Notes: a model not told the origin generated them from the sequence alone. A stretch of 30,049 nucleotides of DNA from JAAZBW01 sp035647855 (GCA_035647855.1 DASRMP010000036.1:1-30049); one strand, 5' to 3'; shown: positions 8,830-16,282, counted from the first letter of the stretch. A program made the numbers and translations.

Positions 8830-8867
8830 CGTCTCCGCTCGGGTGGTGCGTCCCTTCCGCATTACCC

Positions 8868-8906
8868 AACGAGAGGGGCCCGAGCCAGTCTCGGGCCCCT
8901 CTCGTT
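8868..8906 (+). terminator. Rho-independent terminator of the amidohydrolase-MFS operon
   Basis: A perfect 17-bp stem (AACGAGAGGGGCCCGAG paired with its complement at 8890-8906) surrounds a 5-nt CCAGT loop. It lies 38 bp after the MFS stop codon. The T-tail is short, as is common in high-GC bacteria. Confidence 0.88.
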
Positions 8907-8968
8907 GTCACGGCAATCGAGCAGATCGCTGCAGGAATCCGTGAAGTTAGTATGGAGTTCGCACCCGT

Positions 8969-9130
8969 ATGACCAACGTCGAGTTCTTCGTCACTCCCGG
9001 ATATGGGGAACGCAACCGAGACCTGTTCCACTACTCGCAGGCGGTGAGGATCGCCGATCGTATCGAGCTGGCCGGTCAGGCCGGCTGGAGCGATGCCTGG
9101 CAGTTCCCCGAAGCACAGACAGAGAGGTGA
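8969..9130 (+). pseudogene. truncated RidA (YjgF/UK114) family gene, N-terminal part only
   Basis: A 53-codon frame starting ATG 8969 reads MTNVEFFVTPGYGER, then HYSQAVRIADRIELAGQAG and FPEAQTER before a TGA. The YSQAVR.ADRIEL.GQ.GW pattern is the N-terminal region of RidA-family enamine/imine deaminases, which are normally about 130 residues. Homology stops after FPEA, so roughly the C-terminal 60%, including the ligand-binding Arg and the trimer interface, is missing. The arginase-like gene starts 6 nt later and uses GAGAGG at the fragment's end as its ribosome site. A TAGTAT promoter-like box lies at 8948-8953. The fragment may now act as a translated leader. Confidence 0.72.
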
Positions 9131-9135
9131 TCTGC

Positions 9136-10059
9136 ATGATTGAGACGCTGAAGCACACTGATGCCGCCCAGACCCTACGTCTGGTCTGGCCGCAGTGGCA
9201 GGGAGCTGGACGCGACGGAGTGGCTGAACTCCTGCCCGGCCTCCCGCTGGAAGAGGCACGGCGCGGCTATGCGGTCGGTTCCCGGGTGCTGGAGGCGATC
9301 CTGCCCGAGCACCACGGGCCCACCGAGATCGTGCCCGTCCCCGACACCGAAAGCAGTTCGACCAACGGCGTCGAATCGCGGCAGCAGATCATCGACTCCC
9401 TGACTGCGGCGCAGAAGGCCATCAGCGCTCACGATGCCGATCGCATCCTCACTCTCGGCGGGGAGTGCTCGGTCAGCGTCGCCCCGTTCGCCGCTCTCGC
9501 CCAGAAGTATGGCGATGATCTGGCCGTGGTGTGGATCGACGCGCACCCCGATACCGACACCGCAGATACCGGGTACGACGGCTATCACGCGATGGCCGTG
9601 AGCACCCTGCTCGGGCGAGGCGACCCCGAGATCACCGGCATGCTCCCCGCCACCATCGACGCCTCCCGACTGGCCCTCGCCGGCCTTCATGACTGGGTCG
9701 AGGATGCTTACGCGAATGTCGGCAAGTGGGGCCTGCCCACCTTCGCCCCGGATGACCTGCGTACCTCCAGCGAGACGCTTCTCGACTGGCTCGCGCAGAC
9801 CGGAGCAACCAAAGTCGCGATCCATCTCGATGTCGATGTTGTCGATAGCGATGAAGCCGCACTCGGGCTAGGCCGGGTGCCAGGCGGTCTTACCCGCGCC
9901 GAAGTACAGAGAGTCGTCGCTGATCTCGCAGGCGCGGCGGAAGTCGTTGGCCTGACCCTCGCAGAATTCATCCCCCGAGATGTACTCGCCCTCCGCGGCC
10001 TCATCACCGGCATGCCACTGGTCGATCGTGACGAACCAGAACCCTCGCAGCACGGTTGA
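9136..10059 (+). CDS. arginase/agmatinase-fold ureohydrolase-like protein
   Basis: A 307-residue protein of the ureohydrolase superfamily. Metal-site motifs 2 and 3 are intact: IDAHPDTD (134-141) and HLDVDVVDSD (230-239). Motif 1, normally GGDH, reads GGEC (108-111), so one Mn ligand His is replaced by Cys. The Asp-rich DTADTGYDGYHAM loop (141-153) also departs from classical arginase. It may therefore hydrolyse another guanidino or formimino compound, or be weakly active. The start ATG 9136 is chosen because the protein's homology begins there and GAGAGG lies 6-12 nt upstream. The longer upstream frame is only the out-of-frame RidA fragment. Confidence 0.82.
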   Translation: MIETLKHTDAAQTLRLVWPQWQGAGRDGVAELLPGLPLEEARRGYAVGSRVLEAILPEHHGPTEIVPVPDTESSSTNGVESRQQIIDSLTAAQKAISAHDADRILTLGGECSVSVAPFAALAQKYGDDLAVVWIDAHPDTDTADTGYDGYHAMAVSTLLGRGDPEITGMLPATIDASRLALAGLHDWVEDAYANVGKWGLPTFAPDDLRTSSETLLDWLAQTGATKVAIHLDVDVVDSDEAALGLGRVPGGLTRAEVQRVVADLAGAAEVVGLTLAEFIPRDVLALRGLITGMPLVDRDEPEPSQHG

Positions 10060-10113
10060 TTACGTCGAGCACGGGTATAGCGATGAGTGGATTTCTCCGC
10101 CAAGTGTGGCCGT

Positions 10114-11103
10114 TCATGCCGATACTGGGGCATACCGCTGAAGCACCCGCAGCGCTCGCAAGGTGATCCATTTGCTGGGTTCGCCCTTTGCCTCGAAGGG
10201 AATGAGCAGTTTGTCGGTGGTGTAGGTGTTGTCCATTCGCCAGCGTCCATCGGTGCCCTGCTTGGAGCGGACGAGGGAGACGGCCTCGTCCATGCGGGCG
10301 TCAGCGATGCCGAGGCCCGTGAGCAGGTCGAGTATCTCGAGGACGTCGGTCTGGTACATCAGGGGGAAGCTGAACCGCTTCCAACCGGGCTTCGAGACCT
10401 TCTCCAAGTCGTGGCTGCGTTTGTGGACATGGTGGATCAGCAGGAACTCCACCGACCGGCGGATGGTTTCTTCCACGGCATCTGTGCGGCGCGGTGCGGG
10501 GATCTCCCCCAGTCCCTTCAGCGCCTTCACCACACCCATGAAACAGGTGTGCGCACCCCAGCAGATTTCGTAGCGATCGTACGGCTGCACTTGTGGCTCG
10601 GTCTCCACGCCGTCGTTGAAGCGCATGTAGGTGGTCAGCCAGTCCACCGCCTGGAGCAGCCGCGGGTCGTCGATGTAGCCGAACCGGATCAGCGCCCAAA
10701 CCAGGTTCCCGGTCAGGCAGGGGATGACCTCGGTGATCCGGCCACCGCCCGTCCTCGCTGCCGTGTTCATCGCAAACCCGCCGTCGCGGAGTTCCTGGGC
10801 GTTCGCGAAGAGGTACTCGCACTGCTCGGCGATCTGATCGTTGCGCTGTGCCCCGAGCTCGGCCAGCACGATCAACGACCACACCAGCCCGGCATATTTG
10901 GCGGTGTAGAACCGTCGGTATTCGGCCAGGTAGCCTGCCTCCCGCTGCCTCCCCAGCAAGAGCGGCACGGCGCCGCGCAGCATGATGGCGTGCCGGGCCT
11001 CCTCGACGTCGCCGTCGTCGTCTGTCCGACCGAGTAGATCACGCAGGGTGAAGTAGCGGACCGACGGGTTGTCGTCCTCCAGCAGCCAGCGAACGGTACT
11101 CAC
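10114..11103 (-). CDS. alpha/alpha-toroid (terpenoid-cyclase/prenyltransferase-like) protein
   Basis: A 329-residue soluble protein built of helix pairs: WLLEDDNPSVRYFTLRDLL at the N-terminus, then GGGRITEVIPCLTGNLVWALI, QAVDWLTTYMRF and RRSVEFLLIHHVHKR. This pattern belongs to the squalene-cyclase/prenyltransferase-like repeat fold. Databases often call these proteins hypothetical or, misleadingly, NifH-related. No P-loop is present, so it is not a nitrogenase protein. Conserved Cys/His positions (PCLTGN, CWGAHTCF, HHVHKR) could bind metal. The GTG start 11103 overlaps the protease gene's TGA by 4 nt (GTGA), indicating translational coupling. Function unknown. Confidence 0.72.
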   Translation of the reverse strand: MSTVRWLLEDDNPSVRYFTLRDLLGRTDDDGDVEEARHAIMLRGAVPLLLGRQREAGYLAEYRRFYTAKYAGLVWSLIVLAELGAQRNDQIAEQCEYLFANAQELRDGGFAMNTAARTGGGRITEVIPCLTGNLVWALIRFGYIDDPRLLQAVDWLTTYMRFNDGVETEPQVQPYDRYEICWGAHTCFMGVVKALKGLGEIPAPRRTDAVEETIRRSVEFLLIHHVHKRSHDLEKVSKPGWKRFSFPLMYQTDVLEILDLLTGLGIADARMDEAVSLVRSKQGTDGRWRMDNTYTTDKLLIPFEAKGEPSKWITLRALRVLQRYAPVSA

Positions 11104-11921
11104 CTCGCGCCTCCTCGAACGAGCCACGACCTCGGGGACGACAGGACGACGACTGCAGCGGTCACCGCGAACAACCCGAGTACCCACAGGTGACCGTTCC
11201 CGGTGTACAGGACCGGGAACACCCAGAAGGACAGGTTCATCTGCGTATGCAGCACGAGTGAGCCCAGAACGCTGCCTGCTGTGTGGTTGTAAACCCAGGT
11301 GTAGACAAAGCTCGCCGCCATCACCGTCAAGATGAATGACCATACGGGTGTGATGTAGAACATGCCGGTCTTCTCATGCGGAACGAGGAACTGGGGCAGA
11401 TGCCAGATCGCCCACGCGAATCCCAGGATCAGCGAGGACACGAAGGGCGAATACATGTCCTGCAACCTCGGCAGCGCATAGCCTCTCCAGCCGAATTCCT
11501 CCTGAAGCGGACCGCCGGTGAACAGGACGGCAAAGAAGATGAGGGGCAAGAACCAGTACTGCCCTCTCGCCTCGGAGGGCGGAACAACTCCTTCGGTCCA
11601 AATGCTGATGACATAGGCGGTGGAGATCACGACGGGGAAGACCGCGAGGGCGACCAGCCACCATCTCTTCCCGAATCTGAAGTCCATTCCCCTCTTCAAG
11701 AGGGACTTGATCCCACTCCATCCCTCCTGCCTCGCGACGAGATACAGGGCGGCGACCAAGGGTCCCCATGCCCCGAAGAAGCCGAGATTGGTCCACACCA
11801 CATCGGGAAGCACGCCGCGCTTTCCCAGAGCATCGGGGATCCAGAACAGCCAGGTGGTCCCTACCGCCAGCGCGAAGAACTTGGCAAGCTCCGTCCTTGG
11901 CCGGTTGGGTGCCTCAACCAT
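11100..11921 (-). CDS. CPBP-family intramembrane metalloprotease (Abi/CAAX type)
   Basis: A 273-residue membrane protein with about eight hydrophobic segments. Catalytic motifs of the CPBP family are complete: EEFGWR (141-146), FAWAIWH (168-174) and a C-terminal HTQMN. The family covers CAAX prenyl-protein proteases, bacteriocin-immunity and unknown processing enzymes. The start ATG 11921 has GGAGGAG 5 nt ahead. It is first in a two-gene operon, coupled to the toroid-fold protein. The pairing of a prenyl-protease-like fold with a prenyltransferase-like fold is suggestive but unproven. Confidence 0.86.
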   Translation of the reverse strand: MVEAPNRPRTELAKFFALAVGTTWLFWIPDALGKRGVLPDVVWTNLGFFGAWGPLVAALYLVARQEGWSGIKSLLKRGMDFRFGKRWWLVALAVFPVVISTAYVISIWTEGVVPPSEARGQYWFLPLIFFAVLFTGGPLQEEFGWRGYALPRLQDMYSPFVSSLILGFAWAIWHLPQFLVPHEKTGMFYITPVWSFILTVMAASFVYTWVYNHTAGSVLGSLVLHTQMNLSFWVFPVLYTGNGHLWVLGLFAVTAAVVVLSSPRSWLVRGGAR

Positions 11922-12085
11922 CAGCTCCTCCTCATCGGGCCGCGTGTCAGCCGGGGGTTTCGTGGCACGCCTCCCCATCACACGACTGTCCGGGAGGCCC
12001 GGCATGCCCACACTATTCAGTTCGACCGCTGACGCGCTCGCCTGAGCTGCCGAGACAGCGAAGACGGGCCAGAACAACACCACGT

Positions 12086-12181
12086 CCCTCCCCGGAGTTC
12101 GTCGAATGGTTCCTGGGCCTTCCCTCCGGCTGGGTCACCGACCCTGCTCTTCGCTTGACAAAGAACCAGCAGCTCACTGCG
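12086..12181 (+). pseudogene. C-terminal shard of a DNA (cytosine) methyltransferase
   Basis: About 32 codons read PSPEFVEWFLGLPSGWVTDP, then ALRLTKNQQLTA. This is the C-terminal signature of phage and plasmid cytosine methyltransferases (SP.FVEWMMGLP.GWVT...N.QL.ALGNG). The frame is open but has no start nearby, and the rest of the gene is absent. It abuts a relaxase shard on the opposite strand at 12179. Confidence 0.6.
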
Positions 12182-12271
12182 CCCTCCAACGAGCCTGCGG
12201 TCGTTGCGGCGCGTGATCACGGTGTCTCCGATGGCGGCGCGGCTGTCGTCGTGCAGGGTCGCTTCGCGCGA
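12179..12271 (-). pseudogene. shard of a MobF-type conjugative relaxase (TraA/TrwC)
   Basis: About 31 codons on the minus strand read SREATLHDDSRAAIGDTVITRR and NDRRL. The phrase G.GDTVITRRNDRRL is characteristic of the C-terminal helicase part of actinobacterial MobF relaxases. Both ends are lost: downstream the frame becomes unrelated sequence, and upstream it runs antisense to a Cys-rich shard. It is a remnant of a conjugative plasmid or ICE. Confidence 0.6.
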
Positions 12272-12275
12272 CCAG

Positions 12276-12464
12276 CGCATCAAGACTACCGACGAGCACG
12301 GCCCGATCTGCGAACCCTGCCACCAGCACGACCGCCCGCAGGAAGTCTGCGCGGGCTGCGGCCGCACCCGCGTGCTCACCCGCTCGCGCGACGACGGCCA
12401 CGCCAAGGCCGCACTCGCCGACTCATCCTGGGATGACTACGCAACAGCCCCCCCCCACCAGTAA
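12276..12464 (+). pseudogene. Cys-rich (zinc-ribbon-like) fragment
   Basis: An open frame ends at TAA 12464 and contains GPICEPCHQHDRPQEVCAGC followed by GRTRVLTRSRDDG. The CxxC...CxxC pattern is zinc-ribbon-like and resembles N-terminal modules of actinobacterial integrase or plasmid proteins. The upstream part of the frame is relaxase antisense, so the protein is incomplete at its N-terminus. A run of eight or more C near the end could be a mutation hotspot. It is the third unrelated shard in 380 bp. Confidence 0.45.
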
Positions 12465-12504
12465 TGGGACTGACGAGCGGGACTTGCGACCCCAACCCTG
12501 CAAT

Positions 12505-12518
12505 CTTAGTATCTAAGC
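12505..12518 (+). promoter_or_regulatory. ArsR operator overlapping a leaderless promoter
   Basis: CTTAG-TAT-CTAAG (12505-12517) is a perfect 5-bp inverted repeat one base before the ATG of the arsR-type gene. The TAGTAT at 12507-12512 also serves as a -10 hexamer, which would put the transcript start at or next to the A of the ATG. No Shine-Dalgarno is present. A leaderless, autorepressed mRNA explains all three observations. It is inferred, not shown. Confidence 0.6.
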
Positions 12519-12914
12519 ATGAGCGAAGATACGAAGGGATGCACGTCCAGTCCAGAGAGCCAGTACGCGGACTTCGCTGCCGAGGTGTTCACTCTGCTCT
12601 CGGACGCGACGAGGGTGCGGATCATCCTGGCGCTGCGGGATGCGGAGAAGTCGGTCAACGAGCTGGCCGAGGAGATTGGCAAGTCCCCGACCACGGTCTC
12701 CCAGCATCTGGCGAAGCTGCGCTGGGGCAAGATCGTCGAGGCTCGCCAGGAAGGGAACCGGGCCTTCTACCGCCTCATCGACGAACACGCCCGTGAGCTC
12801 GTCACGCACGCAGTGTTCCAAGCCCAGCACGTCGTCACCGCCGCGCCATTGCATCACCGCAGCGCCGGCGGCACCATCACGACCGATCCTCAGACCCCCG
12901 GCGGCGCAGGATGA
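12519..12914 (+). CDS. ArsR/SmtB-family metal-responsive repressor
   Basis: A 131-residue winged-helix repressor: LLSDATRVRIILALRD (26-41), NELAEEIGKSPTTVSQHLAK recognition helix region (47-66) and the wing ARQEGNRAFYRL (75-86). In the C-terminal helix D88, H90 and H104 fall where SmtB/NmtR-type alpha5 sites have Asp, His and the last ligand. The third ligand position is Gln101, with an extra His97. A Ni/Co- or Zn-type alpha5 sensor is therefore plausible, and the exact metal is uncertain. The stop overlaps the metal-ATPase ATG (ATGA), so regulator and pump form one transcript. Confidence 0.88.
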   Translation: MSEDTKGCTSSPESQYADFAAEVFTLLSDATRVRIILALRDAEKSVNELAEEIGKSPTTVSQHLAKLRWGKIVEARQEGNRAFYRLIDEHARELVTHAVFQAQHVVTAAPLHHRSAGGTITTDPQTPGGAG

Positions 12915-14791
12915 GCGTGGACACCGCTACCATCCGAGCCTCGATGCCGACAGACACAGGAAGTCTGTGGCGGCGGATCGACCGCGGCGATCTTGCCCGG
13001 ACTCTCTTCGTTGCCGCGTGCGCGGTCGCGGTCGCGCTGGGTCAGACCTTGCCCTGGCCAGCCGTGTCGGTCGTGGCCGTGGTCGGGCTGGTCGTGGGCT
13101 GCTGGCCGATCGCTGTCGAGGCGTTCGAGGACGCCCGGCACCGGAAGATGAGCATGGAGCTGTCCATGCTCATCGCCATCGTCGCCGCTGCCGCGATCGG
13201 TGAGTGGACGACGTCGCTGGTGATCACCGCGTTCGTCCTGGCCGCCGAAATCCTCGAAGACCTCTCGCTGGACCGCGGCCGCGATGCCCTGACCGACCTG
13301 ATGGCGTTCCTACCCGAGACCGTGCAAGTGCGACGCGGCAGTGAACCTGTCGTGGTGCCGTTGGCCGAGGTCGCCGTGAATGACACCGTGATCGTCGCAC
13401 CGGGCGGACGTATCCCGGTCGATGGCATCGTCACGTCCGGGCGGTCAAGCGCGGATCAGTCGCGGATCACCGGCGAACCCCTGCCGGTGGACATCGCGGT
13501 CGGCGACGAGGTGTTCGCCGGGTCGATCAATCAGGTCGGGGCGGTTGAGATCCGCGCCGAGCGAGTCGGCACCGACTCCTCCTATGGCCGGATCATCGCC
13601 GCGGTCAAGCAGGCCCAGTCCTCGGAGCCCCCGGCGCAGCGGTTGGCGGACCGGCTCGCCGCGTGGCTGGTCTACCTCGCTTTGGCCGGCGCCGCGATCA
13701 CCTACCTCGTCACGCGCGACCTGACCGCAACGATCGCGGTGGTCGTCGTCGCCGGTGCCTGCGGGATCGCCGCCGGCACCCCGCTCGCGGTGTTGGCCGC
13801 GATTGCCCGTATCGCCCGGACGGGAGCGTTCGTCAAGGACGGCGCCCACCTCGAAGCACTCTCGACCGTGGACACGATCGTGTTCGACAAGACCGGCACC
13901 CTGACCACCGGCGCCCCCACCGTCGTCGGCGTCGCACCCGCCCCAGGCGCCGACCCCAAGTGCCTGCTCGTGCTCGCCGGTGCTGCCGAGGCCTACTCCG
14001 AGCACCCGCTCGGGCAAGCAGTCGTGTCGCATGTCCGTGCCCAGGGTCTGCCGATCGGCCCGTGCGAGCACTTCGTCTACCTGCCCGGCCAGGGCGTCAC
14101 CGCGAAAGTTGCGGGCAAGGCCGTGGCCGCGGGCAATCGTTCGCTGGTGCCTGACGCACCGGCCAGGGGCGACGGTCAGGGCGTCGCCACCGCCGTCCAC
14201 GTCGGTATCGACGGAACGTATGCGGGCACGATCCTGCTGGCGGACGCGGTCCGTGACTCTGCGAAAGCCGCCGTCGCCGACCTGAAGCGGCGGGGACTGC
14301 GAACCATGATGATTACCGGCGACCAGGAAGCCGCGGCCCACGCCGTGGCCGCCGAGCTCGGGATCGAGGACGTGCGCGCAGGTCTGCTGCCCGATCAGAA
14401 GCTCGCCGCGATCGACGCCGAACGCGCGGCCGGACGCACACTCGCGATGGTCGGCGACGGCGTCAACGACGCTCCCGCCCTCGCCCGCGCCGACGTCGGG
14501 ATCGCGATGGGCTCGGGCACCGACATCGCCCGAGAAAGCTCGGACGTCGTGCTCATCAGCTCCGACCTGAACGACCTGGCCCGCACCGTCCACGTCGCCA
14601 AACGCGCCCGACGGATCGTGATGTTCAACTTCGCCGGCACCATCGCCGTCGACCTCATCGGCATGGCCCTGGCCGCGTTCGGGCTGCTCTCACCCGTGCT
14701 CGCCGCGTTCATCCACGTCGGCTCCGAGACCGCGTTCATCCTCAACTCCGCCCGCCTCATCCCCGGACGCCACCGCAACCTGCCCAAGTAG
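12911..14791 (+). CDS. P1B-type heavy-metal-transporting ATPase with non-canonical membrane motif
   Basis: A 626-residue metal-exporting ATPase without an N-terminal metal-binding domain. P-type motifs are intact: TGEP (187-190), phosphorylated Asp326 in DKTGTLT, the P1B marker His-Pro at 365-366 (SEHPLGQ), TGDQ (469-472) and GDGVNDAP (515-522). The helix-6 metal motif, normally CPC or SPC, reads GAC (282-284) in AGACGIAAGTP: the Pro and first Cys are gone and one Cys is kept. The last helix reads HVGSETAFILNSARL, not the Asp-containing ZntA or the Met/Ser copper form. It therefore belongs to a P1B branch whose metal cannot be assigned from the standard code. It is co-transcribed with its ArsR repressor. 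Confidence 0.9.
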   Translation: MSVDTATIRASMPTDTGSLWRRIDRGDLARTLFVAACAVAVALGQTLPWPAVSVVAVVGLVVGCWPIAVEAFEDARHRKMSMELSMLIAIVAAAAIGEWTTSLVITAFVLAAEILEDLSLDRGRDALTDLMAFLPETVQVRRGSEPVVVPLAEVAVNDTVIVAPGGRIPVDGIVTSGRSSADQSRITGEPLPVDIAVGDEVFAGSINQVGAVEIRAERVGTDSSYGRIIAAVKQAQSSEPPAQRLADRLAAWLVYLALAGAAITYLVTRDLTATIAVVVVAGACGIAAGTPLAVLAAIARIARTGAFVKDGAHLEALSTVDTIVFDKTGTLTTGAPTVVGVAPAPGADPKCLLVLAGAAEAYSEHPLGQAVVSHVRAQGLPIGPCEHFVYLPGQGVTAKVAGKAVAAGNRSLVPDAPARGDGQGVATAVHVGIDGTYAGTILLADAVRDSAKAAVADLKRRGLRTMMITGDQEAAAHAVAAELGIEDVRAGLLPDQKLAAIDAERAAGRTLAMVGDGVNDAPALARADVGIAMGSGTDIARESSDVVLISSDLNDLARTVHVAKRARRIVMFNFAGTIAVDLIGMALAAFGLLSPVLAAFIHVGSETAFILNSARLIPGRHRNLPK

Positions 14792-14874
14792 TCCAACGTC
14801 GCGCCCGGCATCATCTCTTGGCACGGAACAGGGAGCTACGCGACTGATTCGCGGCGAAGCGCCGAAGTGTATGA

Positions 14875-14899
14875 GCAGCCTTCGCGACCGGAGGGCTGC
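14875..14899. terminator. weak hairpin between convergent genes
   Basis: GCAGCC (14875-14880) can pair with GGCTGC (14894-14899) across a 13-nt loop, between the ATPase stop and the convergent NTF2-like gene. It is short and lacks a T-run, so the terminator assignment is tentative. Confidence 0.3.
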
Positions 14900-14900
14900 A

Positions 14901-15347
14901 CTATTCGCTGGGCAGGGGGAGGGTTACTCCGCGGGATGCGGCCAGTGCCTGGAGTTTCTCGGCATCGTCAGTCTGAATACAGATGCACGCGCGTAAACCG
15001 CCCTCCTCGGCTCGGATCAGGTAGTAGGCGTTGCTATCGGTGAGGAGCGCGCCGTCTGAGTCGAGGAACCGCCATCGCACCTGCGCGAGTACCAACGCGT
15101 CTGTGAGGTGGTTCGCGTCAAGCAGCTCGTATCCCACGGAGTCGAGACCGAGTTGCTGGTACAGCGGGTAGGAGCGCTCCAGCCCCTGCGACATCGATTC
15201 GCGTGCCTTGATGACCCCGGTGAAGTTGTCGTCGGCGATCACCCCGGGCATCGACCACAACTCGGCTGCGGCGGTGGCGTCCAGATCGGTGAGCGTCCTC
15301 GCGTACCGGGCGAGGAAGTCATCCAGCTGTTCGTTGCTGATGGCCAT
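14901..15347 (-). CDS. NTF2-like / SnoaL-like protein
   Basis: A 148-residue cytoplasmic protein with the cone-fold pattern: an N-terminal helix EQLDDFLARYARTLTDLDA, then AAELWSMPGVIADDN, a helix AR.SMSQGLERSYP, and beta strands YELLDANHLTDALVLAQVRWRF and NAYYLIRAEEG. Such proteins are ligand-binding scaffolds or small isomerases. No catalytic residues can be assigned. The start ATG 15347 has AGGAG 8-12 nt upstream. A truncated VOC-fold gene ends 10 nt upstream, and its stop lies within this ribosome-site region. Confidence 0.72.
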   Translation of the reverse strand: MAISNEQLDDFLARYARTLTDLDATAAAELWSMPGVIADDNFTGVIKARESMSQGLERSYPLYQQLGLDSVGYELLDANHLTDALVLAQVRWRFLDSDGALLTDSNAYYLIRAEEGGLRACICIQTDDAEKLQALAASRGVTLPLPSE

Positions 15348-15357
15348 GCGAACGCTC

Positions 15358-15444
15358 CTATCCGAAGACGACGGTGCCGTAGAACCGCTTGGCCGCATCA
15401 AGATCAGCGGTCGCGAGGGTGAGGAAGTGCAGGCGTTGATCCAT
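15358..15444 (-). pseudogene. VOC (glyoxalase-fold) gene remnant, N-terminal strand only
   Basis: A 28-codon frame reads MDQRLHFLTLATADLDAAKR and FYGTVVFG before TAG. The HF.TLATADLDAA.RFY segment is the standard first beta-alpha unit of VOC-family proteins, which are normally 120 residues or more. Sequence homology stops after RFY. It precedes the NTF2-like gene, possibly its former operon partner. Confidence 0.6.
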
Positions 15445-15688
15445 GCGCCAATCTTCCCAGCAACCCCAGCCAAGCGCGATGGATCACCACCGACGCTCTG
15501 GATCGTCGTCCCGCCATCGAGGCCTCACGCACTGCGCGCACCCACTTGGCACGCGATGCCAAGAGGTCCATGATGCCCACGTTCTTCGATTCAACTGCCG
15601 ACGCTGAGGAGCACGCTCGGATTCGTCGCCTCGATCGGTATCGTGTTCGCCATCGGAGTGTTCGCCATCGGAGTCCTTCGTTTCGAGG

Positions 15689-16282
15689 TCAATGGCCTCC
15701 GAAACCCGTGCGGTCCGCATCCGTGATCTCGCGTATCACCCTCGCGGGAACTCCGGCGGCAATGGTGCGGGCCGGGATCGAGCGCGTGACGACGCTGCCC
15801 GAGCCGACGATCGCGCCGTCACCGATCGTTACCCCCTGGTTGATCGTGACGCCGCCACCGATCCAGACGTCGTTGCCAATCACGACGGGCTTCGCGTAGC
15901 ACGCGCCCGCCGCACGCTCGGCGGCGTCGATCGCGTGGTTCGACGTGTAGATGCCCACGCGTGGGCCGAACAGCACGTTGTTGCCGATGATAATGCCGCC
16001 CCCGTCGAGCATCACACAGTCGAAGTTGGCGTAGAAGTTGTGACCGACAGAGATGTTGAAGCCGAATTCGCAGCGGAACGTTGGTTCAAAGTGCGCATTC
16101 CGGCCGACTCTCTGCAGCAGTTCGCGCAGCAGCGCCTCCCGCTCCTCGGTCGGCCGTCCGAAGCTGGCGTTGTACCGGTCGGTCGCGATCACCGTCCGTT
16201 GCCGTGCCTCGACGAGTTCGTCGGTGAGGTCGTTGTACATAGCACCGGAGAGGATCAACTGGCGCTGTTCTTCCAGGGTCAT
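15689..16282 (-). CDS. maa: maltose/galactoside O-acetyltransferase, left-handed beta-helix
   Basis: A 197-residue sugar O-acetyltransferase using acetyl-CoA. It shows the family N-terminal helix MTLEEQRQLILSGAMYND, the catalytic His in IYTSNHAID, and hexapeptide repeats in PVVIGNDVWIGGGVTINQ, VTIGDGAIVGSGSVV, ending AGVPARVIREI. Length matches the family (about 185-200). The start ATG 16282 is supported by AAGGAG upstream. The longer frame adds an unrelated N-terminus. Sugar specificity is not predictable. Confidence 0.9.
   Translation of the reverse strand: MTLEEQRQLILSGAMYNDLTDELVEARQRTVIATDRYNASFGRPTEEREALLRELLQRVGRNAHFEPTFRCEFGFNISVGHNFYANFDCVMLDGGGIIIGNNVLFGPRVGIYTSNHAIDAAERAAGACYAKPVVIGNDVWIGGGVTINQGVTIGDGAIVGSGSVVTRSIPARTIAAGVPARVIREITDADRTGFGGH

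Noticed and set aside
7615..8862. 415-codon minus-strand frame opposite the MFS gene
   Set aside because: Its composition (Arg/Glu/His/Asp rich) is the reverse complement of transmembrane codons, and the plus strand explains the region.
10114..11103. NifH nitrogenase reductase, a common database label for this family
   Set aside because: There is no P-loop or 4Fe-4S Cys pattern; the protein has a helical toroid layout.
13445..14593. 382-codon minus-strand frame opposite the metal ATPase
   Set aside because: Shadow frame; no domain, and the ATPase motifs are complete on the plus strand.
15560..15725. hydrophobic plus-strand frame with repeated FAIGV and the opposing acidic repeat frame
   Set aside because: Frame has no start after its stop and ends inside the acetyltransferase gene; a 15-bp local repeat explains the pattern.
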